A stretch of DNA of 64,000 nucleotides from Prorocentrum cordatum (GCA_963575745.1 CAUYUJ010015752.1:221572-285571); one strand, 5' to 3'; numbered from the stretch's first letter, positions 1-10,372 are shown. Numbers and translations: made by a program. Notes: generated by a model not told the origin, from the sequence alone.

Positions 1-240
1 TGGCCAGCTCGCCCCGATGGACTTCGGCTTGAAGGTGTTAGAGAGCTCTCCACTGAGGGGGCACTTTTTTTTAGGGGTGACATGATTACCTGGGCACTTC
101 GCTATCTGAAAAAAGCAGATGAGATGAGGACTGAACCCGCCGAACATTCCTTGCCTTATAAAAGTTGGGCTTTTTATTTGCACAATTTTCCAAGTTCGCT
201 ATCCGAATTTCATTGCTAACGGAGAAGTTTAAAACGCCAG

Positions 241-408
241 GATGGCAACTGACCCTGCGGCGTTGACCGGTGCATCCGGGGCCGACGAAGAGTCAGCTGC
301 TGCGAAGATGGATGGAGAAGGTGACTCGCGCTCTGCGGAACCGCAAGACGAAAGACTGAGGATCCCCTGCGCTGGGGAGAAAGAAGTCTTACTTGTCAAT
401 CACGGATG
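241..408 (+). CDS. Small coding-like ORF, 55 aa, unrecognised
   Basis: An ATG-initiated frame runs to TGA at 406-408. It begins MATDPAALTG and is rich in A, E, D and S, with an acidic middle and no repeats, so it reads like the disordered N-terminus of a protein. The next coding-like frame starts at about 393 in a different phase. The two could be exons of one gene, or parts of one frameshifted gene. No domain is recognised and no promoter or SL is visible upstream. Composition differs from the GC-rich repeat DNA that follows. Confidence 0.3.
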
Positions 409-824
409 ACGTTGGCGCATATCTATGTCCTGGAGTCACAGAACTGTCCTTGCGCATAGCTCTTCCGCCGACGCCTGATCGCAAGCAGCTCCGTCCTGGG
501 GGGCAAGACCCCCTGCGGCGAACTCAGAATGATAGTCATGCAAGATTTGCCGCTGACGGGGGCCTCCTGTATTTTGACCAACAACAACGAGACAACGCTT
601 GTGATGGAACGACTGGCGAAGCCCGAAAGCAAGTTATCGAAGCCCGCGGGGCTGGCCCAGTGCCCCCCCGCATCGCGGCCGTTCGTGGGCGCGCCTTTCA
701 TGCGATCAAGGGAGATGCACGCACGGCGCACGACCCAATTTTCACGCTGCTAGGGGAGCTAGACGTGGGAGGATTCAACCAAGCAATCAAATTTCTCAAA
801 GCAGAGTTTGACTCAGATGACTGA
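393..824 (+). CDS. Hypothetical protein fragment, about 143 aa
   Basis: This is an open frame without repeats, ending at TGA 822-824. The second half is the most protein-like, including LLYFDQQQRDNACDG and FNQAIKFLKAEFDSDD at the C-terminus. The first part overlaps the frame at 241-408 and may not be translated. There is no ATG at the 5' end (the frame opens with TTG), so this is probably an internal or terminal exon, or a piece of a decayed gene. I do not recognise a family. The reverse frame at 423-731 looks like its shadow. Confidence 0.3.
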   Translation: MSITDDVGAYLCPGVTELSLRIALPPTPDRKQLRPGGQDPLRRTQNDSHARFAADGGLLYFDQQQRDNACDGTTGEARKQVIEARGAGPVPPRIAAVRGRAFHAIKGDARTAHDPIFTLLGELDVGGFNQAIKFLKAEFDSDD

Positions 825-872
825 CGAGATTTCATCCCCCAGGAGGCCTACAATGCACTTGCTGCTCTAGTA

Positions 873-1310
873 TTGCCGAATTGCGCTACCGGCGCAGCCG
901 AGGAAGCGGAGGCAAACATGTTGAGGCAGGGCCAAAGGTCCGCCTGGGAAGCTCAGAGTTTTGAAGAAAAGGAGAAACTGCAGCCACCGAGCGACTCCAA
1001 TGCGCAATGCGTAGGTGACTGCGCGGTGTACATAGCCGGACATTGCGCCGAAAACGCCCGATCATCGGGCGGGTGGGTGTATGCAGGCGGTTCCATTCGG
1101 AAGATGACGAGCGATGGAATCACCCATGCCACCACGGCTCTTGCAATGCATGGCCCAACAATGTTACCATCGGGAAAACTTGATGTTCCAGGCATAAGGG
1201 CTGATGACTTTCTGGTTCTCGATGAGACAAAGCGAATGGGGCACTGGCAGTCCTTTCTGAATCCAGACGCCTCACACGACACAGTCGTTGATGAGGAAAA
1301 GGAGACATAG
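873..1310 (+). CDS. Hypothetical protein fragment, about 145 aa
   Basis: This non-repetitive frame follows the previous one after 48 bases in another phase and stops with TAG at 1308-1310. It contains a charged stretch (EAQSFEEKEKLQPPSDS), then a mixed Gly/Ser/Cys section and an acidic C-terminus. The composition is protein-like in this phase. No catalytic motif or domain is recognised. With its neighbours at 241-824 and 2208-2879 it suggests one broken or multi-exon gene across the first 3 kb. Between 1311 and 2200 several short frames compete on both strands, including a minus-strand segment at 1311-1544 with two CxxC pairs, and I cannot choose between them. Confidence 0.3.
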   Translation: MPNCATGAAEEAEANMLRQGQRSAWEAQSFEEKEKLQPPSDSNAQCVGDCAVYIAGHCAENARSSGGWVYAGGSIRKMTSDGITHATTALAMHGPTMLPSGKLDVPGIRADDFLVLDETKRMGHWQSFLNPDASHDTVVDEEKET

Positions 1311-2207
1311 CTATCTCCACTGATAGACCTGAGCAGGCTTCCAGGCCCATGCTAGCGTTCTTCCGTGCATGTCAAGGACACTCTTGTTTTGCCCACTGCA
1401 TGGAACGCATGTATGCGCCTTGCGAATTTGGATGGCGCGATGCCATGGGCACTTGCTGCACGTTACTTCCTTGGAAGCCATCAAGGAGCCCACATTAGGA
1501 TCAGGGTCTATTAAATACCCGACTAAACTTAGTGGATTGTGCAAAGTACCTGATTATGGACGTCTTCGGTTGATACCTACGAGGCGTGAGATCCCTTCTG
1601 AATATGCCGAGCTCGCCCCTCGCTGGCTCAGCCAGCGGAAGGACGGTGAAGCTCCACTCGCAAAGGTATCAAGCTGAGGGCGCTGCCCCGGCCGGCGGTG
1701 GACCTCCGACACAGGGAACTTGGCCTCGCTCAGTTGCCCCGCCGGGGAAACTGATGCGACGCATAACGAGAGCTGGCAATATATTGTTGTCTTCGATGGG
1801 CGGGTGGTGACCCGCCTAAGGTATCGCATCTGCCGCGACGGAACTCTTATGGCGACGGGGCACGCGCGTTTCAACGACATTCTCGCATCGTGCAATGGAC
1901 ATTGGTTGAGCAAGCTATGACTGCCGCGGGTAATGCACGTAATGCGCAGCAGATGAACTGGAATTTGATATTTTCACAACGGGGGTTTTCGTGGGGGGCT
2001 ACTTTCTCGCATGACACAATTGGAACATGGATCTTTTCGGACGAACAAGTGGCCGATGCAGGGCAGAGCGCACTGTCCGAAGAAGAAAAGGCTTTCAACA
2101 CGCGGAGAACGTGGACAGACGATGGGATATACACTTGTAATCGACACCATGCCGTGAGGGCTGGTTTGGGATATTGCACCCGTGTCACGTATTAACAACA
2201 CGTCACA

Positions 2208-2879
2208 GTGAATTATTTACAATCGCCTGGCAGAGATGCATTGGTTGCTGCACGGACGAGCCTAGGAATAGCTCCGCGTCTAGATGCCCCCCCAAGAGGG
2301 GGGAGCAGCTCCAAGATCATTTCTAACAGGCTGAAAGCAATGAACAAGAGCTCTTCTGACGCATTGGAAAATGCGGACAAAGCTGAACAACGCCCGCGTA
2401 AGTGGGTTGGCCAGGCACACATGCGTTCCCGGGCTGCTTTGGCAGGTTATACGTTCGCAAATTTGCAGCCAGGGGCGGCCCCTTCCTGGAGACCCGACAG
2501 CGCCTCGGCACAGCCGCCGGCGCGTCATGAGCCATACTTCCAGTATCTGGAACCACTTAAGCTCCGAGTCATTAACTGGCCGAAGTCCAAGCATGGGGAC
2601 AATGCCCCAACCGCTGCCTTGTGGTGGCCATTAATCCGGACGCCAGATCTGGATCAATACGCTCGCCCAATGAGATGCTCTGCGCTTGCTGTTTTTGATT
2701 GGGAACATGTAAGTGCCGAGCAAATTCGCCCAGAGACAGGCTGGGACCAAGCAGTTCAAGTGTTGACAGGAAACTTGAATGCTGCCAACCGAGCTTCGGC
2801 GTCGAACCAAGTAGGAGATATAGTTTTGCTCGAGTTGTTGCTGAACTTCACCATCGGCCCAGCCGTACTGATGAAGTAA
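2208..2879 (+). CDS. Hypothetical protein, about 223 aa
   Basis: An open frame of 223 codons begins with GTG and ends in TAA. It contains no tandem repeat and has a balanced composition, with W, Y, F and D/E/K spread through it. The middle carries a Pro/Ala-rich segment and the C-terminus is hydrophobic (GDIVLLELLLNFTIGPAV). I see no known domain. Overlapping reverse-strand frames at 2213-2594 have less protein-like composition. The lack of an ATG suggests an exon, or remains of a mobile-element ORF, rather than a complete gene. Confidence 0.3.
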   Translation: MNYLQSPGRDALVAARTSLGIAPRLDAPPRGGSSSKIISNRLKAMNKSSSDALENADKAEQRPRKWVGQAHMRSRAALAGYTFANLQPGAAPSWRPDSASAQPPARHEPYFQYLEPLKLRVINWPKSKHGDNAPTAALWWPLIRTPDLDQYARPMRCSALAVFDWEHVSAEQIRPETGWDQAVQVLTGNLNAANRASASNQVGDIVLLELLLNFTIGPAVLMK

Positions 2880-3278
2880 GATCAGCACGTGAAGAGACGG
2901 CTGTGACGTCGGACGGCGTATGCAATCGACATGTAGCTCAGCGTCAGCAGATGATTGTTCCGACGAGAACGCTGCCTTTTTGGTTTGATTAGGTGTCTAT
3001 ATTTGGCTGCATGTCTAGCTATGAGTACAATAATGAACTATACGATAGGCCAGAAGTTATCAAAGTATCAACGTAATTCATTCTTGAAGATTTATCGACA
3101 GTTCTAATTACGGTGCCACTGGACGAAGACATTGTTCCTGATGTGCCGCCGAGATTGTCCGAGCTCGTGGATAATATATGGAATCAACCATTTGATCGAG
3201 TCCCCGCTCACGGAAGATGGGGGCGGATTCTATTAGCTGTACGAGAAGGAATATTATTGTTCGTGTCTGCGGGGATCA

Positions 3279-3944
3279 ATGTTGAATTGCCTTAATGAGA
3301 TCAAGGAGGAGAGCGGCCCAGCCGACTCTCCCACAGAGACAATCCCATCTGAGTCTCCAGCGGATGCTGCAACTACAATCGTTGAAGAAAATACCCCGAG
3401 CGGCGCCGCCGCTCCGGGGCAGCGAACTCAGCGACGCCCTCGCCCTGAATCGAGACCGAGGTACTGGGAGGGAAGGCAGCATTATAGGACCGCCCCCTAT
3501 GCTCCGGCGCCCGCCGGCCCAGCCGCGTCGGGCACCAATGCTGGCTGGGTGGATTATGACAGAATCCAGTCTCGGGCGGATGAATCTTGGACTGATGAGC
3601 CTGTTCCTGAAAGACTGGCCGCGGGGCCGGGCGGCAGCCGCGCGAGCGACGGCGGCGGCCCAGGACCGGCCGCGGGCGGCATCCACGACGCGACCGTCGA
3701 CGAGAACAAGAATGAGAATGGAGAAACTCAAGGGCGCTACTTAGATGTATCTCGGCATCAGCGGGCCACTGGCCATCGCAAAACGTGGCAGTGGTTTAGT
3801 TCGAACGAATGCAGCGACAGGTTCAAGCGCGACTCTGGGATGCCGAGCACCCTGCCAGAGCCTCCACCACTGCCCACGTCGAAGGCGAGGCCGCGCCCGA
3901 AGGGCCAGGGCAGGAGTGAGCCAAGCGGCTGGAGTTCAAGCTGA
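3279..3944 (+). CDS. Disordered Pro/Glu/Ser-rich hypothetical protein, 221 aa
   Basis: The frame has an ATG at 3279 and TGA at 3942-3944. The protein is low in hydrophobic residues and rich in P, E, S, G and R, which suggests intrinsic disorder: an acidic N-terminal third, then R/G-rich and P-rich parts ending GRSEPSGWSSS. After the TGA the same frame stays open to TAG at 4027-4029, and the 27 extra codons keep a similar style (Asn/Arg/Trp-rich, RDQHQWNWSNRD). The TGA may therefore be a recent nonsense change or a readthrough site. A short coding-like frame at 3113-3295 lies just upstream in another phase. Family unknown. Confidence 0.35.
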   Translation: MLNCLNEIKEESGPADSPTETIPSESPADAATTIVEENTPSGAAAPGQRTQRRPRPESRPRYWEGRQHYRTAPYAPAPAGPAASGTNAGWVDYDRIQSRADESWTDEPVPERLAAGPGGSRASDGGGPGPAAGGIHDATVDENKNENGETQGRYLDVSRHQRATGHRKTWQWFSSNECSDRFKRDSGMPSTLPEPPPLPTSKARPRPKGQGRSEPSGWSSS

Positions 3945-4029
3945 AGAGGAAATAGACAGGACAACTACTCCAGGGATCAGCACCAGTGGAACTGGAGTAA
4001 CAGAGACACATGGGGTGATTCTCGTGGCT

Positions 4030-4875
4030 AGAGAAGTCGCTGGCAAAGGTGACGCAGCACAAGGGAACCAGTACGACATAGTCGATGCTGGTCCAAACTA
4101 CATGATGGAGCGGGTGCACCAGGTGTGCACGGGCATTGTGGCCTGAGCTGGGAAATACTAGCTCAGGCGGGGAACGTCGGGTTTCTTCGGCCTTCCGCCC
4201 CCCGGCAACCACCGTTGAGCGGTGAAATGCTTTTGGGGTTCGCTCCGGTGGCTGTGCATATGCACAGGTCAGGAGGGTTGGGGGGTCGGGGCGGCTCTGC
4301 GGACCCCGCCGCGGGGGGAGTCAATGCACCCCTTCCGCACCACAAACCTTTCGCCCTGTCTGCTCCTTTGCCCTGCGCGCACTGCCTGATGAACTGACTG
4401 CTTCCGCCTCCGCAGCCATACAAATTTGGCTGTAGGGAAGCGGACGAGGAGCGAGCTTGCGGCGCGCGCGCCTGCGTCGGCCGGCGGGCCGGCCTCCTCC
4501 CTTCAGTGTTACCTTAGTGTATGTTTGACGGCATTATCCTTTCTTCCCCATGCCATCGGCGGAGCCGACTGACCATGACATATGTTCGGAACATTTTGCA
4601 GGGATTCTGAATATCCTGGCAAAAGACTCCCCCGCGTCCTCGTGTTTTTCCTCCTCGTCGTCCTTTTCTTCCTTCTCCTTCGCCTCCCCACCTTCTCCCC
4701 CTCCTCATTTCCGCCCCGCCTGCTCTCCTCGTGCACCTCTCCTTCCTCCTGGCAGGAGCGCGCGCGTCAGTTTTCCTCGGCGCCGTCGCCGCCTCGGTCA
4801 GCACGGGCGCATTCTGTAATGGCCGTATCGCGCAACTGTTGCTGGGACAACCCCGCCTGATACTCCCCCACATTC
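4030..4875. other. No gene recognised; C/T-rich stretch
   Basis: The first part is GC-rich with short palindromes such as the GGCCGGC cluster near 4478-4495. From about 4640 to 4760 the + strand is strongly pyrimidine-rich (CTCCTC, CTTCTC). I find no supported coding frame; the reverse frames here are R/E-rich products of that tract. Confidence 0.5.
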
Positions 4876-4879
4876 AGGC

Positions 4880-5655
4880 GTCAGGAGCCCAAAAGTGACG
4901 AATGATACCAGATTCCGATGACCCGTTCGGATTAGTAAGATGAGCTGCGGGCCCTATGGGGGGGGGCTCCCGCCTGAGACTTCCTCGCGATTCGCCCACG
5001 GACGAGGCTCCCGCCTGAGATTTCCGCGGGAGAGCCCAAAAACAACAACAGTTACAGGATTCCGATGACCCCCTCGGATTAGTAACATGAGCGGCGGTCC
5101 TTATTGGGAAGGGGCCCCCGCCTGAGAATTCTGTGCAATTCACTCACAGGCGAAACTCCCGCCTGAGATTTCCCCCGTAGTCAAGCTTTAAGAGGCCCAT
5201 AGCGACGACCCTTGCAGGTTCCGATGACCCGTTCGGATTAGTAACGTGAGCTGCGGGCCCTATAGAGAGGGGGCCCCCGCCTGACATTTTCTCGCAAGCC
5301 ACTCAGAGACGAGGCCCCCGCCAGAGATTTTTGCCATACTCAAGCTTGAAGAGGCCAATCGTGACGACAATTAAAAGATTCCGATGACCCGCTCGGAATT
5401 GTAACATGAGCTGCGGCCCCATAGGGAGGGAACTCCCGCCTCAGACTTTTTCGTAATTCATTCAGAGACGAGGCTCCCGCCTGAGATTGCCACGGTGCTC
5501 GAGCGCGAAGAGGCCAAACGCGACGACAGTTAAAGGATTCCGATGGCCCGCTCGGATTCGTAACATGAGCTGCGGGCCACATGCTGAGGCCCCCCCCGCC
5601 GGAGACTTCCTCGCAATTGACTCACAGACGAAGCTCCCGCCTGAGATGAGTGAGC
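4880..5655. repeat. Tandem array, about 160-bp unit, five copies
   Basis: The anchor CCGATGACCC (or a close variant) followed by TCGGATTAGTAA recurs at about 4915, 5062, 5221, 5381 and 5540, giving periods of 147-160. Each unit also carries TCCCGCCTGAGA twice and a variable GGGCCCTAT block. Units diverge by point changes and small indels. Minus-strand ORFs across the array are repeat products. Confidence 0.85.
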
Positions 5656-5905
5656 GAATGAGTGAGTGAGTGAATGAGTGAGTGATTGAGTGAGACGATG
5701 GTGGTGATGACGATGGTGGGACTGTGAGTGAATGAGTGAGTGGTGAGTGGGTGGGTGAATGCGTGACTGAGTGATGATGATGAGTGTGTGTGTGTGTGTG
5801 TGCGTGTGGGTGGGGTGTGGGTAGGTGAGCGAGTGTTTGTGTGTGAATGTGTGAATGGGTGAGTGAGTGTGTATGTGTGTGTGTGTGAGTGTGGGTGTTT
5901 TTTTG
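5640..5905. repeat. (TGAG)n and GT-rich microsatellite
   Basis: The last 160-bp unit runs directly into TGAGTGAGTGAA-type repeats and then TGTGTG and GTGAGTG variants. The H/T/S-rich reverse frames are translations of this repeat. Confidence 0.9.
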
Positions 5906-6045
5906 TTCCTGCGCGGGGTGTCCAGAGGAAACATGAACCCCACTTTGGATGTGGGGAATGAATCGTCGATCTCCCAGACAATATGGGAAAGCATGGGAAG
6001 CGTGGGGAAAGAAAAAAAAACCTAGAGACTATAGAAAACTATGGC
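5905..6045. mobile_element. Degenerate copy of element family B
   Basis: The segment GGAATGAATCGTCGATC followed by CCCAGACAATATGGGAAA matches the centre of the family B copies near 46.0 and 62.4 kb, which carry the same CGTCGAT core followed by ATATGGGAAA units. The ends are poorly conserved. Confidence 0.45.
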
Positions 6046-6930
6046 CCTTTCATCCCTTGCCCTCCGTTTGCCACCACTATTGGGCGTGTGTGAGCTCTCT
6101 TGGGCCGTCAGTGCGTTTGAGCACTTTTTGGCCATTTATCATTTTCTTCGACCTATCTCTTGCGGCGCGGGAGCGGCCCTGCCCCCCCTTTTTCCCTGGC
6201 AGAGCCTTCGCAACACCCCTTCCAGCGGAGTGGAAGCTTGGGTTGCAACTTTACTGAACTCACACGCCGGATCGGCGCATTGATGAGAATTTTACTACAG
6301 TACAGCGCGCATGATTTCGTATTGTCTGCCTGATGATGCTGTTTTACGCAGGTGGCCGTGAAGCTCTTCACCCGTCGCCTTTTACAACTGCTGTGTCTGT
6401 GTGTTGGCTTGTGTTGATTAATGCCATTGCCAATCGCTTTGGCCGGTCAGCGTTTCGGACTGAGCGGTAGGACTTCACCTCGTTTCTCGGTGGAGAAGCA
6501 GCTGGAGCGGCACTCGGCTTATTTGATATCGCAGAAGAAAAATCTCGAACACGGCTTATACTGAGATTCGACATTCGACGTCTTTTCGAAAAAGGCCGCC
6601 AACATCGCTCCAAGACAGCCCAAATTTGCACCGTGGGGCTCACTGGCGGGCCTGTGAGAGCCAAAGAGGGGCCCTCGGGAGGATACTGGGGCTCAGGTGG
6701 GCCCTCCAGGGACAGTGCCTGCGGGAGCCCGAGGAAGCATCCGATGCGGCCGAGATGGGCCCGAAGAGGTCCAGTAATGCACCGAGAGAGCGTCAAGGAG
6801 GGTCCTCGGAAGCTCCGGGAGTGCCTCGGTAGGATGCTCCAGGGGCCCCCGACAGGCAAAACTCATTGACTCAAGGGGCCGTCTCCGCCCCGCCGACCTC
6901 AGAAAAGGATAGGGGGCGAATGTCCTGCTC
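6046..6930. other. No gene supported
   Basis: Mixed-composition DNA. A reverse frame at 6368-6859 (163 codons) is open, but its Pro/Arg/Ser composition follows from GGCCC-rich sequence and no domain is visible. From 6600 the sequence resembles the GGGGCC(T)-rich repeat family of 12-18 kb. Confidence 0.4.
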
Positions 6931-6983
6931 TCCACAGCCCAGGCTCCTTGCATCTCAGAAATAGTCTAGTTGGGGAGTCTCCT

Positions 6984-7118
6984 TGGCATCGCTCGGACGT
7001 GTGCCTTTTTCCTTCGGCGAGGGCCATCGAGGAGCATCCTTCATCATTTGGCGGGAAAAAAAGAAAAACACGCACAACACCGAAAAAAACACAAGGAATG
7101 GACGTCCGAGCGATGCCA
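6984..7118. mobile_element. Short inverted-repeat element (family D, introner-like)
   Basis: The ends are near-perfect inverted repeats: TGGCATCGCTCGGACGT on the left and ACGTCCGAGCGATGCCA on the right (17 bp). The interior, including CTTCGGCGAGG and CATCGAGGAGCATCCTT, matches the copy at 49677-49808. The flanks carry a diverged 40-odd-bp direct repeat beginning GGCTCCTTGCATCTCAG (about 6949-6982 and 7119-7160), much longer than a usual target duplication. Confidence 0.75.
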
Positions 7119-7260
7119 GGCTCCTTGCATCTCAGTAGCAGTCTAGTTCGGAAGTCTCAGACTCGTGGACCTTTTGGGCCTCCGTGGGAGCTCTCCCGAG
7201 GCTCTCGCGGCTCGAGGCCGCCCCAGGAGGCCCTGCTCCCCGCCCCACGCAGAGAGCTCC

Positions 7261-7540
7261 CTCCTCCTCCTCCTCCTCCTCCTCCTCCTCCTCCTCCTCC
7301 TCCTCCTCCTCCTCCTCCTCCTCCTCCTGCTCCTCCCCCTCCCCCTCCCCCTCCCCCTCCTCCGAGGCCCGCGCGAGGGCCCCGAGTGCTCCAGTCTGGC
7401 CCGGAGAGCAGCGGCCGCGGAAGACACGGGCTTCCGACCGCCTGGGCTTGCCTGGAAGGCATGCCGAGGCGCGGGGGCTTCCGAGGACCGACGAGAGCTG
7501 CTGAGAGTTTCCGCTCCAAGGCTCACCTAAAACAGGGCTA
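7261..7540 (+). other. (CTC)n tract followed by a possible exon
   Basis: A pure CTC tract (7261-7330) and CCCCCT repeats lead to GTGCTCCAG near 7396, an acceptor-like context. Beyond it two + frames stay open to about 7530 with non-repetitive composition, so an exon is possible, but I cannot choose the frame. All poly-Pro, poly-Ser, poly-Leu, poly-Glu and poly-Arg ORFs here are products of the tract. Confidence 0.3.
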
Positions 7541-7671
7541 GGATCGGGATAAATCGCTCCAGAGCGTTCCGGAGCGCTCTCAGAGCGTTCCCGAACGCTC
7601 TGGAGCGGCCGCGGCGCCCAATACATCCTCCAAACCCGCCGACTCTCAGAGATTTCGAGTTATCCCGATCC
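7541..7671. mobile_element. Nested palindromic element, MITE-like
   Basis: The outer arms are GGATCGGGATAA (7541-7552) and TTATCCCGATCC (about 7659-7670). Inside is a perfect 15-bp inverted pair, CGCTCCAGAGCGTTC (7555-7569) and GAACGCTCTGGAGCG (7593-7607), around the palindrome GAGCGCTC. No clear target duplication is seen. Confidence 0.5.
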
Positions 7672-7839
7672 GATTTTGTCCCGATCTTCGTGTCGTTTTA
7701 TCACCCTGTGGAGGGCATCTAGAGGCGCACCTGGTGGAGGCAAATCGAGCGGCATCCAGCGTGCACATCCGGAAGCTTTCGCGCTGCGGGCCGGCGACCT
7801 GCGGCGCTCTGCTGCGCCAAGCGTGCGGTACCTCGCTGA

Positions 7840-8624
7840 CGGTGGTGATGATGGTGATGGCGATAGAGATGGTGACGCTGCTGCTGCTGATGATGATGCT
7901 GATGATGATGATGAGGAGGAGGAGGAGGAGGAGGAGGAGGACGGGGAGGATGCGGATGAGGATGAGCATGCGGATGAGGGCAAGGACGAGGATGAGGATG
8001 AGGCTGAGGTTGATGATGAGGACGATGGCGACGATGATAGCCATAATGATGATGGTGGTGCTTGTGAGGATCATGATGACGACCACGATAATGATGATGC
8101 TGATGATAATGATGACGATGACGATGATGATGATGATGACGATGATGAGGATGATGATGACGATGATGGTGATGATGATGACGATGATCATGATGATGCT
8201 GATGATGATGATGGGAAAACTGCTGTTCATGGTGATGATGACGGTGACGATGATGATGACGATGCTGATACTGATGGTGACGATGATACTGATAAGGATG
8301 ATGATGATGATGCTGCTGATGATGATGATGATTATGATGGTGACGATGATGATGATGATGCTGATGATGGTGATGATGCTGCTGATGATGACGGTGGTAG
8401 TGATGCTGGTTATGATGATGACGGTGACGATGATGATGATGATGATGATGATGCTGATGGTTGGGTGATGATAGCGAGGTCGTAATGATGATGCTGATGG
8501 TGATGATTGTGGTGATGATACCGATGCTGGTGCGCATGCTGATGCTGATGCGGGTGCTGATGCCGATGCTGATGCTGATGATGATGCTGTCGATGATGGG
8601 GATGATGCTGATGCTGATGCTGTC

Positions 8625-8674
<50 letters not shown>

Positions 8675-8735
8675 GGATGATGAGGATGATGAGGATGATG
8701 ATGATGATGATGATGATGGTGATGATGATTCCTCT
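7840..8735. repeat. (GAT)n-dominated microsatellite, first array
   Basis: Imperfect GAT/GAC/GCT triplets occur over about 0.9 kb, with a GAG block at 7914-7940 and a purer end at 8625-8735. Long Asp-, Met-, Ile- and His-rich frames exist in all phases on both strands, as expected for an ATG/GAT/TGA-type triplet array, so no gene is called. Confidence 0.9.
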
Positions 8736-9460
8736 CGCTTCGCGGGGTGCCGTCCAGATTGTGGAGAGTGCGGGCGTTTTGGGCGTTTTGGAAGATGTTC
8801 GTCGTTTGTAATGGGCATCGACTTCATGAGACTTGGATGACTTTTGGGAGCGCCCCAGGCCAGCGTCGGGCGCGCTAGGGTCGCATGGATCCTTCGAGAA
8901 CCGTCTTGGGGACCACTCTGTGCCCAGCTATGCAGCGAAACGAACGACCTCAAAGCAAGAGATGCGCTAGACCTCGCCACGTGCGTCGAGCTAGATGTAG
9001 CATCTCAACGTTCGGTCGGCTGACCGCCTGTACAAGCTCGGGGGGGAGAAAGAGTATCAATGTTACGCCGCCGCGGGGGCCCAGACAGCGTGTCATTGTC
9101 GATCTGCGTCGTCTTTTCAGAGGAAAAGCGAGGGAGCCTCACGCCGAAGGCGCCCTCGAGTACCCCGCGGCAGCGTGATATTGACACTTCCCCCCCTCCT
9201 TTCCCGACAAGCGTCGCACATGCACGGAGGACCAGCTTGCGGAGCTGTTTGATGAAACTTTCTGTGCGATGCGCAAGGGCGTTCTCGGGCGCCTCGGTGA
9301 TGAGGCCTCTTGGCTTTTCGGATGGCTTTTTTGGGGCCTCGTGGGGCCATGTCGGTCCGTTTAAGGGTTCTCTTTGAAGGATAGGAGCCCGTCGTTTTGG
9401 GGCTTCTCGCGGCCGCCTTGGGGCGCTCTTGGGGTTCTCTTGGGCCATCTTGGGGGAGGG
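8736..9460. other. No gene supported
   Basis: It begins with CTCTCGCTTCGCGGGGTGC, a motif that recurs in every 12-18 kb unit. The rest is unique-looking GC-rich DNA with short competing frames on both strands (8885-9178 plus, 9005-9448 minus), none with a recognisable domain. It ends in GGCC-repeat-like text just before telomere-like repeats. Confidence 0.45.
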
Positions 9461-9480
9461 TTAGGGTTTAGGGTTTAGGG
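9461..9480 (+). repeat. Interstitial telomere-like repeat (TTTAGGG)
   Basis: About three units of TTTAGGG, the plant/dinoflagellate-type telomere unit. Confidence 0.85.
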
Positions 9481-9517
9481 CTTCTCGGGCGCGCAGCGGC
9501 CGACAGTCCAGGCAAGG

Positions 9518-9587
9518 CTGCCCCCCCTTCGGCAAGCTTGATTGGGGGGGCGTTTAGCCGACCCGATCAAGCTTGGCGAAGGGGGCA
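9518..9587. repeat. Inverted repeat with arms of about 26-29 bp
   Basis: The left arm (9518-9546) runs CTGCCCCCCCTTCGG, then CAAGCTTGATTGGG. The right arm (9562-9587) is CCCGATCAAGCTTGG, then CGAAGGGGGCAG. They pair with only a few mismatches or bulges around a loop of about 15 bp. Telomere-like repeats lie on both sides. Confidence 0.7.
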
Positions 9588-9646
9588 GGAGGTGCAACAT
9601 CTTCCCACCCCCGGCCGCATGGCCGGCAACCTCCCAAACTACAGCC

Positions 9647-9661
9647 TTTTAGGGTTTAGGG
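9647..9661 (+). repeat. Interstitial telomere-like repeat
   Basis: TTTTAGGGTTTAGGG, two units. Confidence 0.8.
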
Positions 9662-9684
9662 CCGCTGGCCCCTAAATTCCCAAA

Positions 9685-9714
9685 TGCGTTCCAAGCGCTC
9701 CCAGGCGCTCCTTG

Positions 9715-9750
<36 letters not shown>

Positions 9751-9975
9751 TCAGGCGCTCCCAGGCGCTCCCCGGCCTCCCAGGGTTCCCAGGCGTTCCC
9801 GGCGCGCTCCGAAGCGCTCCCAAGCGCTCCCAGGCGCTCCCAAGCGCTCCCAGGCGCTCCCAGGCGCTCCCAAGGGCTCCCAGGCGCTCCCAGGCGCTCT
9901 CGGCGCGTTCCCAAGCGCTTCCAGGCGCTCCCAGGCGTTCCCAAGGGCTCCCAGGCGCTCCTGGCACGTTCCCAA

Positions 9976-10011
<36 letters not shown>

Positions 10012-10110
10012 CCAGACGCTACCAAGCGCTCCCAAGCGCTCCCAGGCACTCCCAGGCCCTCCCAGGCGCTCCCAGGCGCTCCTAGGCGCTCCCAGGCGCT
10101 CCCAGGCGCC
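9685..10110. repeat. 10-bp minisatellite, unit GCGCTCCCAG
   Basis: About 40 near-identical units (CCCAGGCGCT in another phase), with CCCAAGCGCT variants and a few disruptions. Open frames in several phases and both strands (for example RRSQALPGAP) arise because a 10-bp unit cycles through the three phases without stops. A telomere-like unit (GGGTTTAGGG) follows at about 10138-10147. Confidence 0.9.
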
Positions 10111-10350
10111 CCCGGCGCTTACAAGCGAAAGGTCTTTGGGTTTAGGGTGTTTTAATCGTTGAGGATCAGGGGGGGTTTATCATTGAAGCGCGAATCCCCA
10201 AAGGAGGGGGAGGGCAGCAGCAAAAGCTGCCAAGGCGACCCACTCGGGCTACATGCTCAAGCATCTCAGAGATGCCCTGTCTCTCGTAGACGGCGACGGT
10301 GATGCGCGGTGGGGTGGGCAGAAGCACAACGAGGCGCTTGGGAATTTACG

Positions 10351-10372
10351 GTTTAGGGTTTAGGGTTTAGGG
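10351..10372 (+). repeat. Interstitial telomere-like repeat, three units
   Basis: GTTTAGGG, then TTTAGGGTTTAGGG, joined directly to TCTACTAGGCGTGGCCACG. The same junction recurs at 11476-11500. Confidence 0.85.

Noticed and set aside
7646-8980. 444-codon minus-strand Ser/Ile-rich ORF
   Set aside because: Product of the first GAT/GAG array. Only its ends are non-repetitive, and they show no protein-like continuity.
9656-10155. RRSQALPGAP-type repetitive proteins
   Set aside because: A 10-bp minisatellite without stops reads open in several frames on both strands. There is no evidence of translation.
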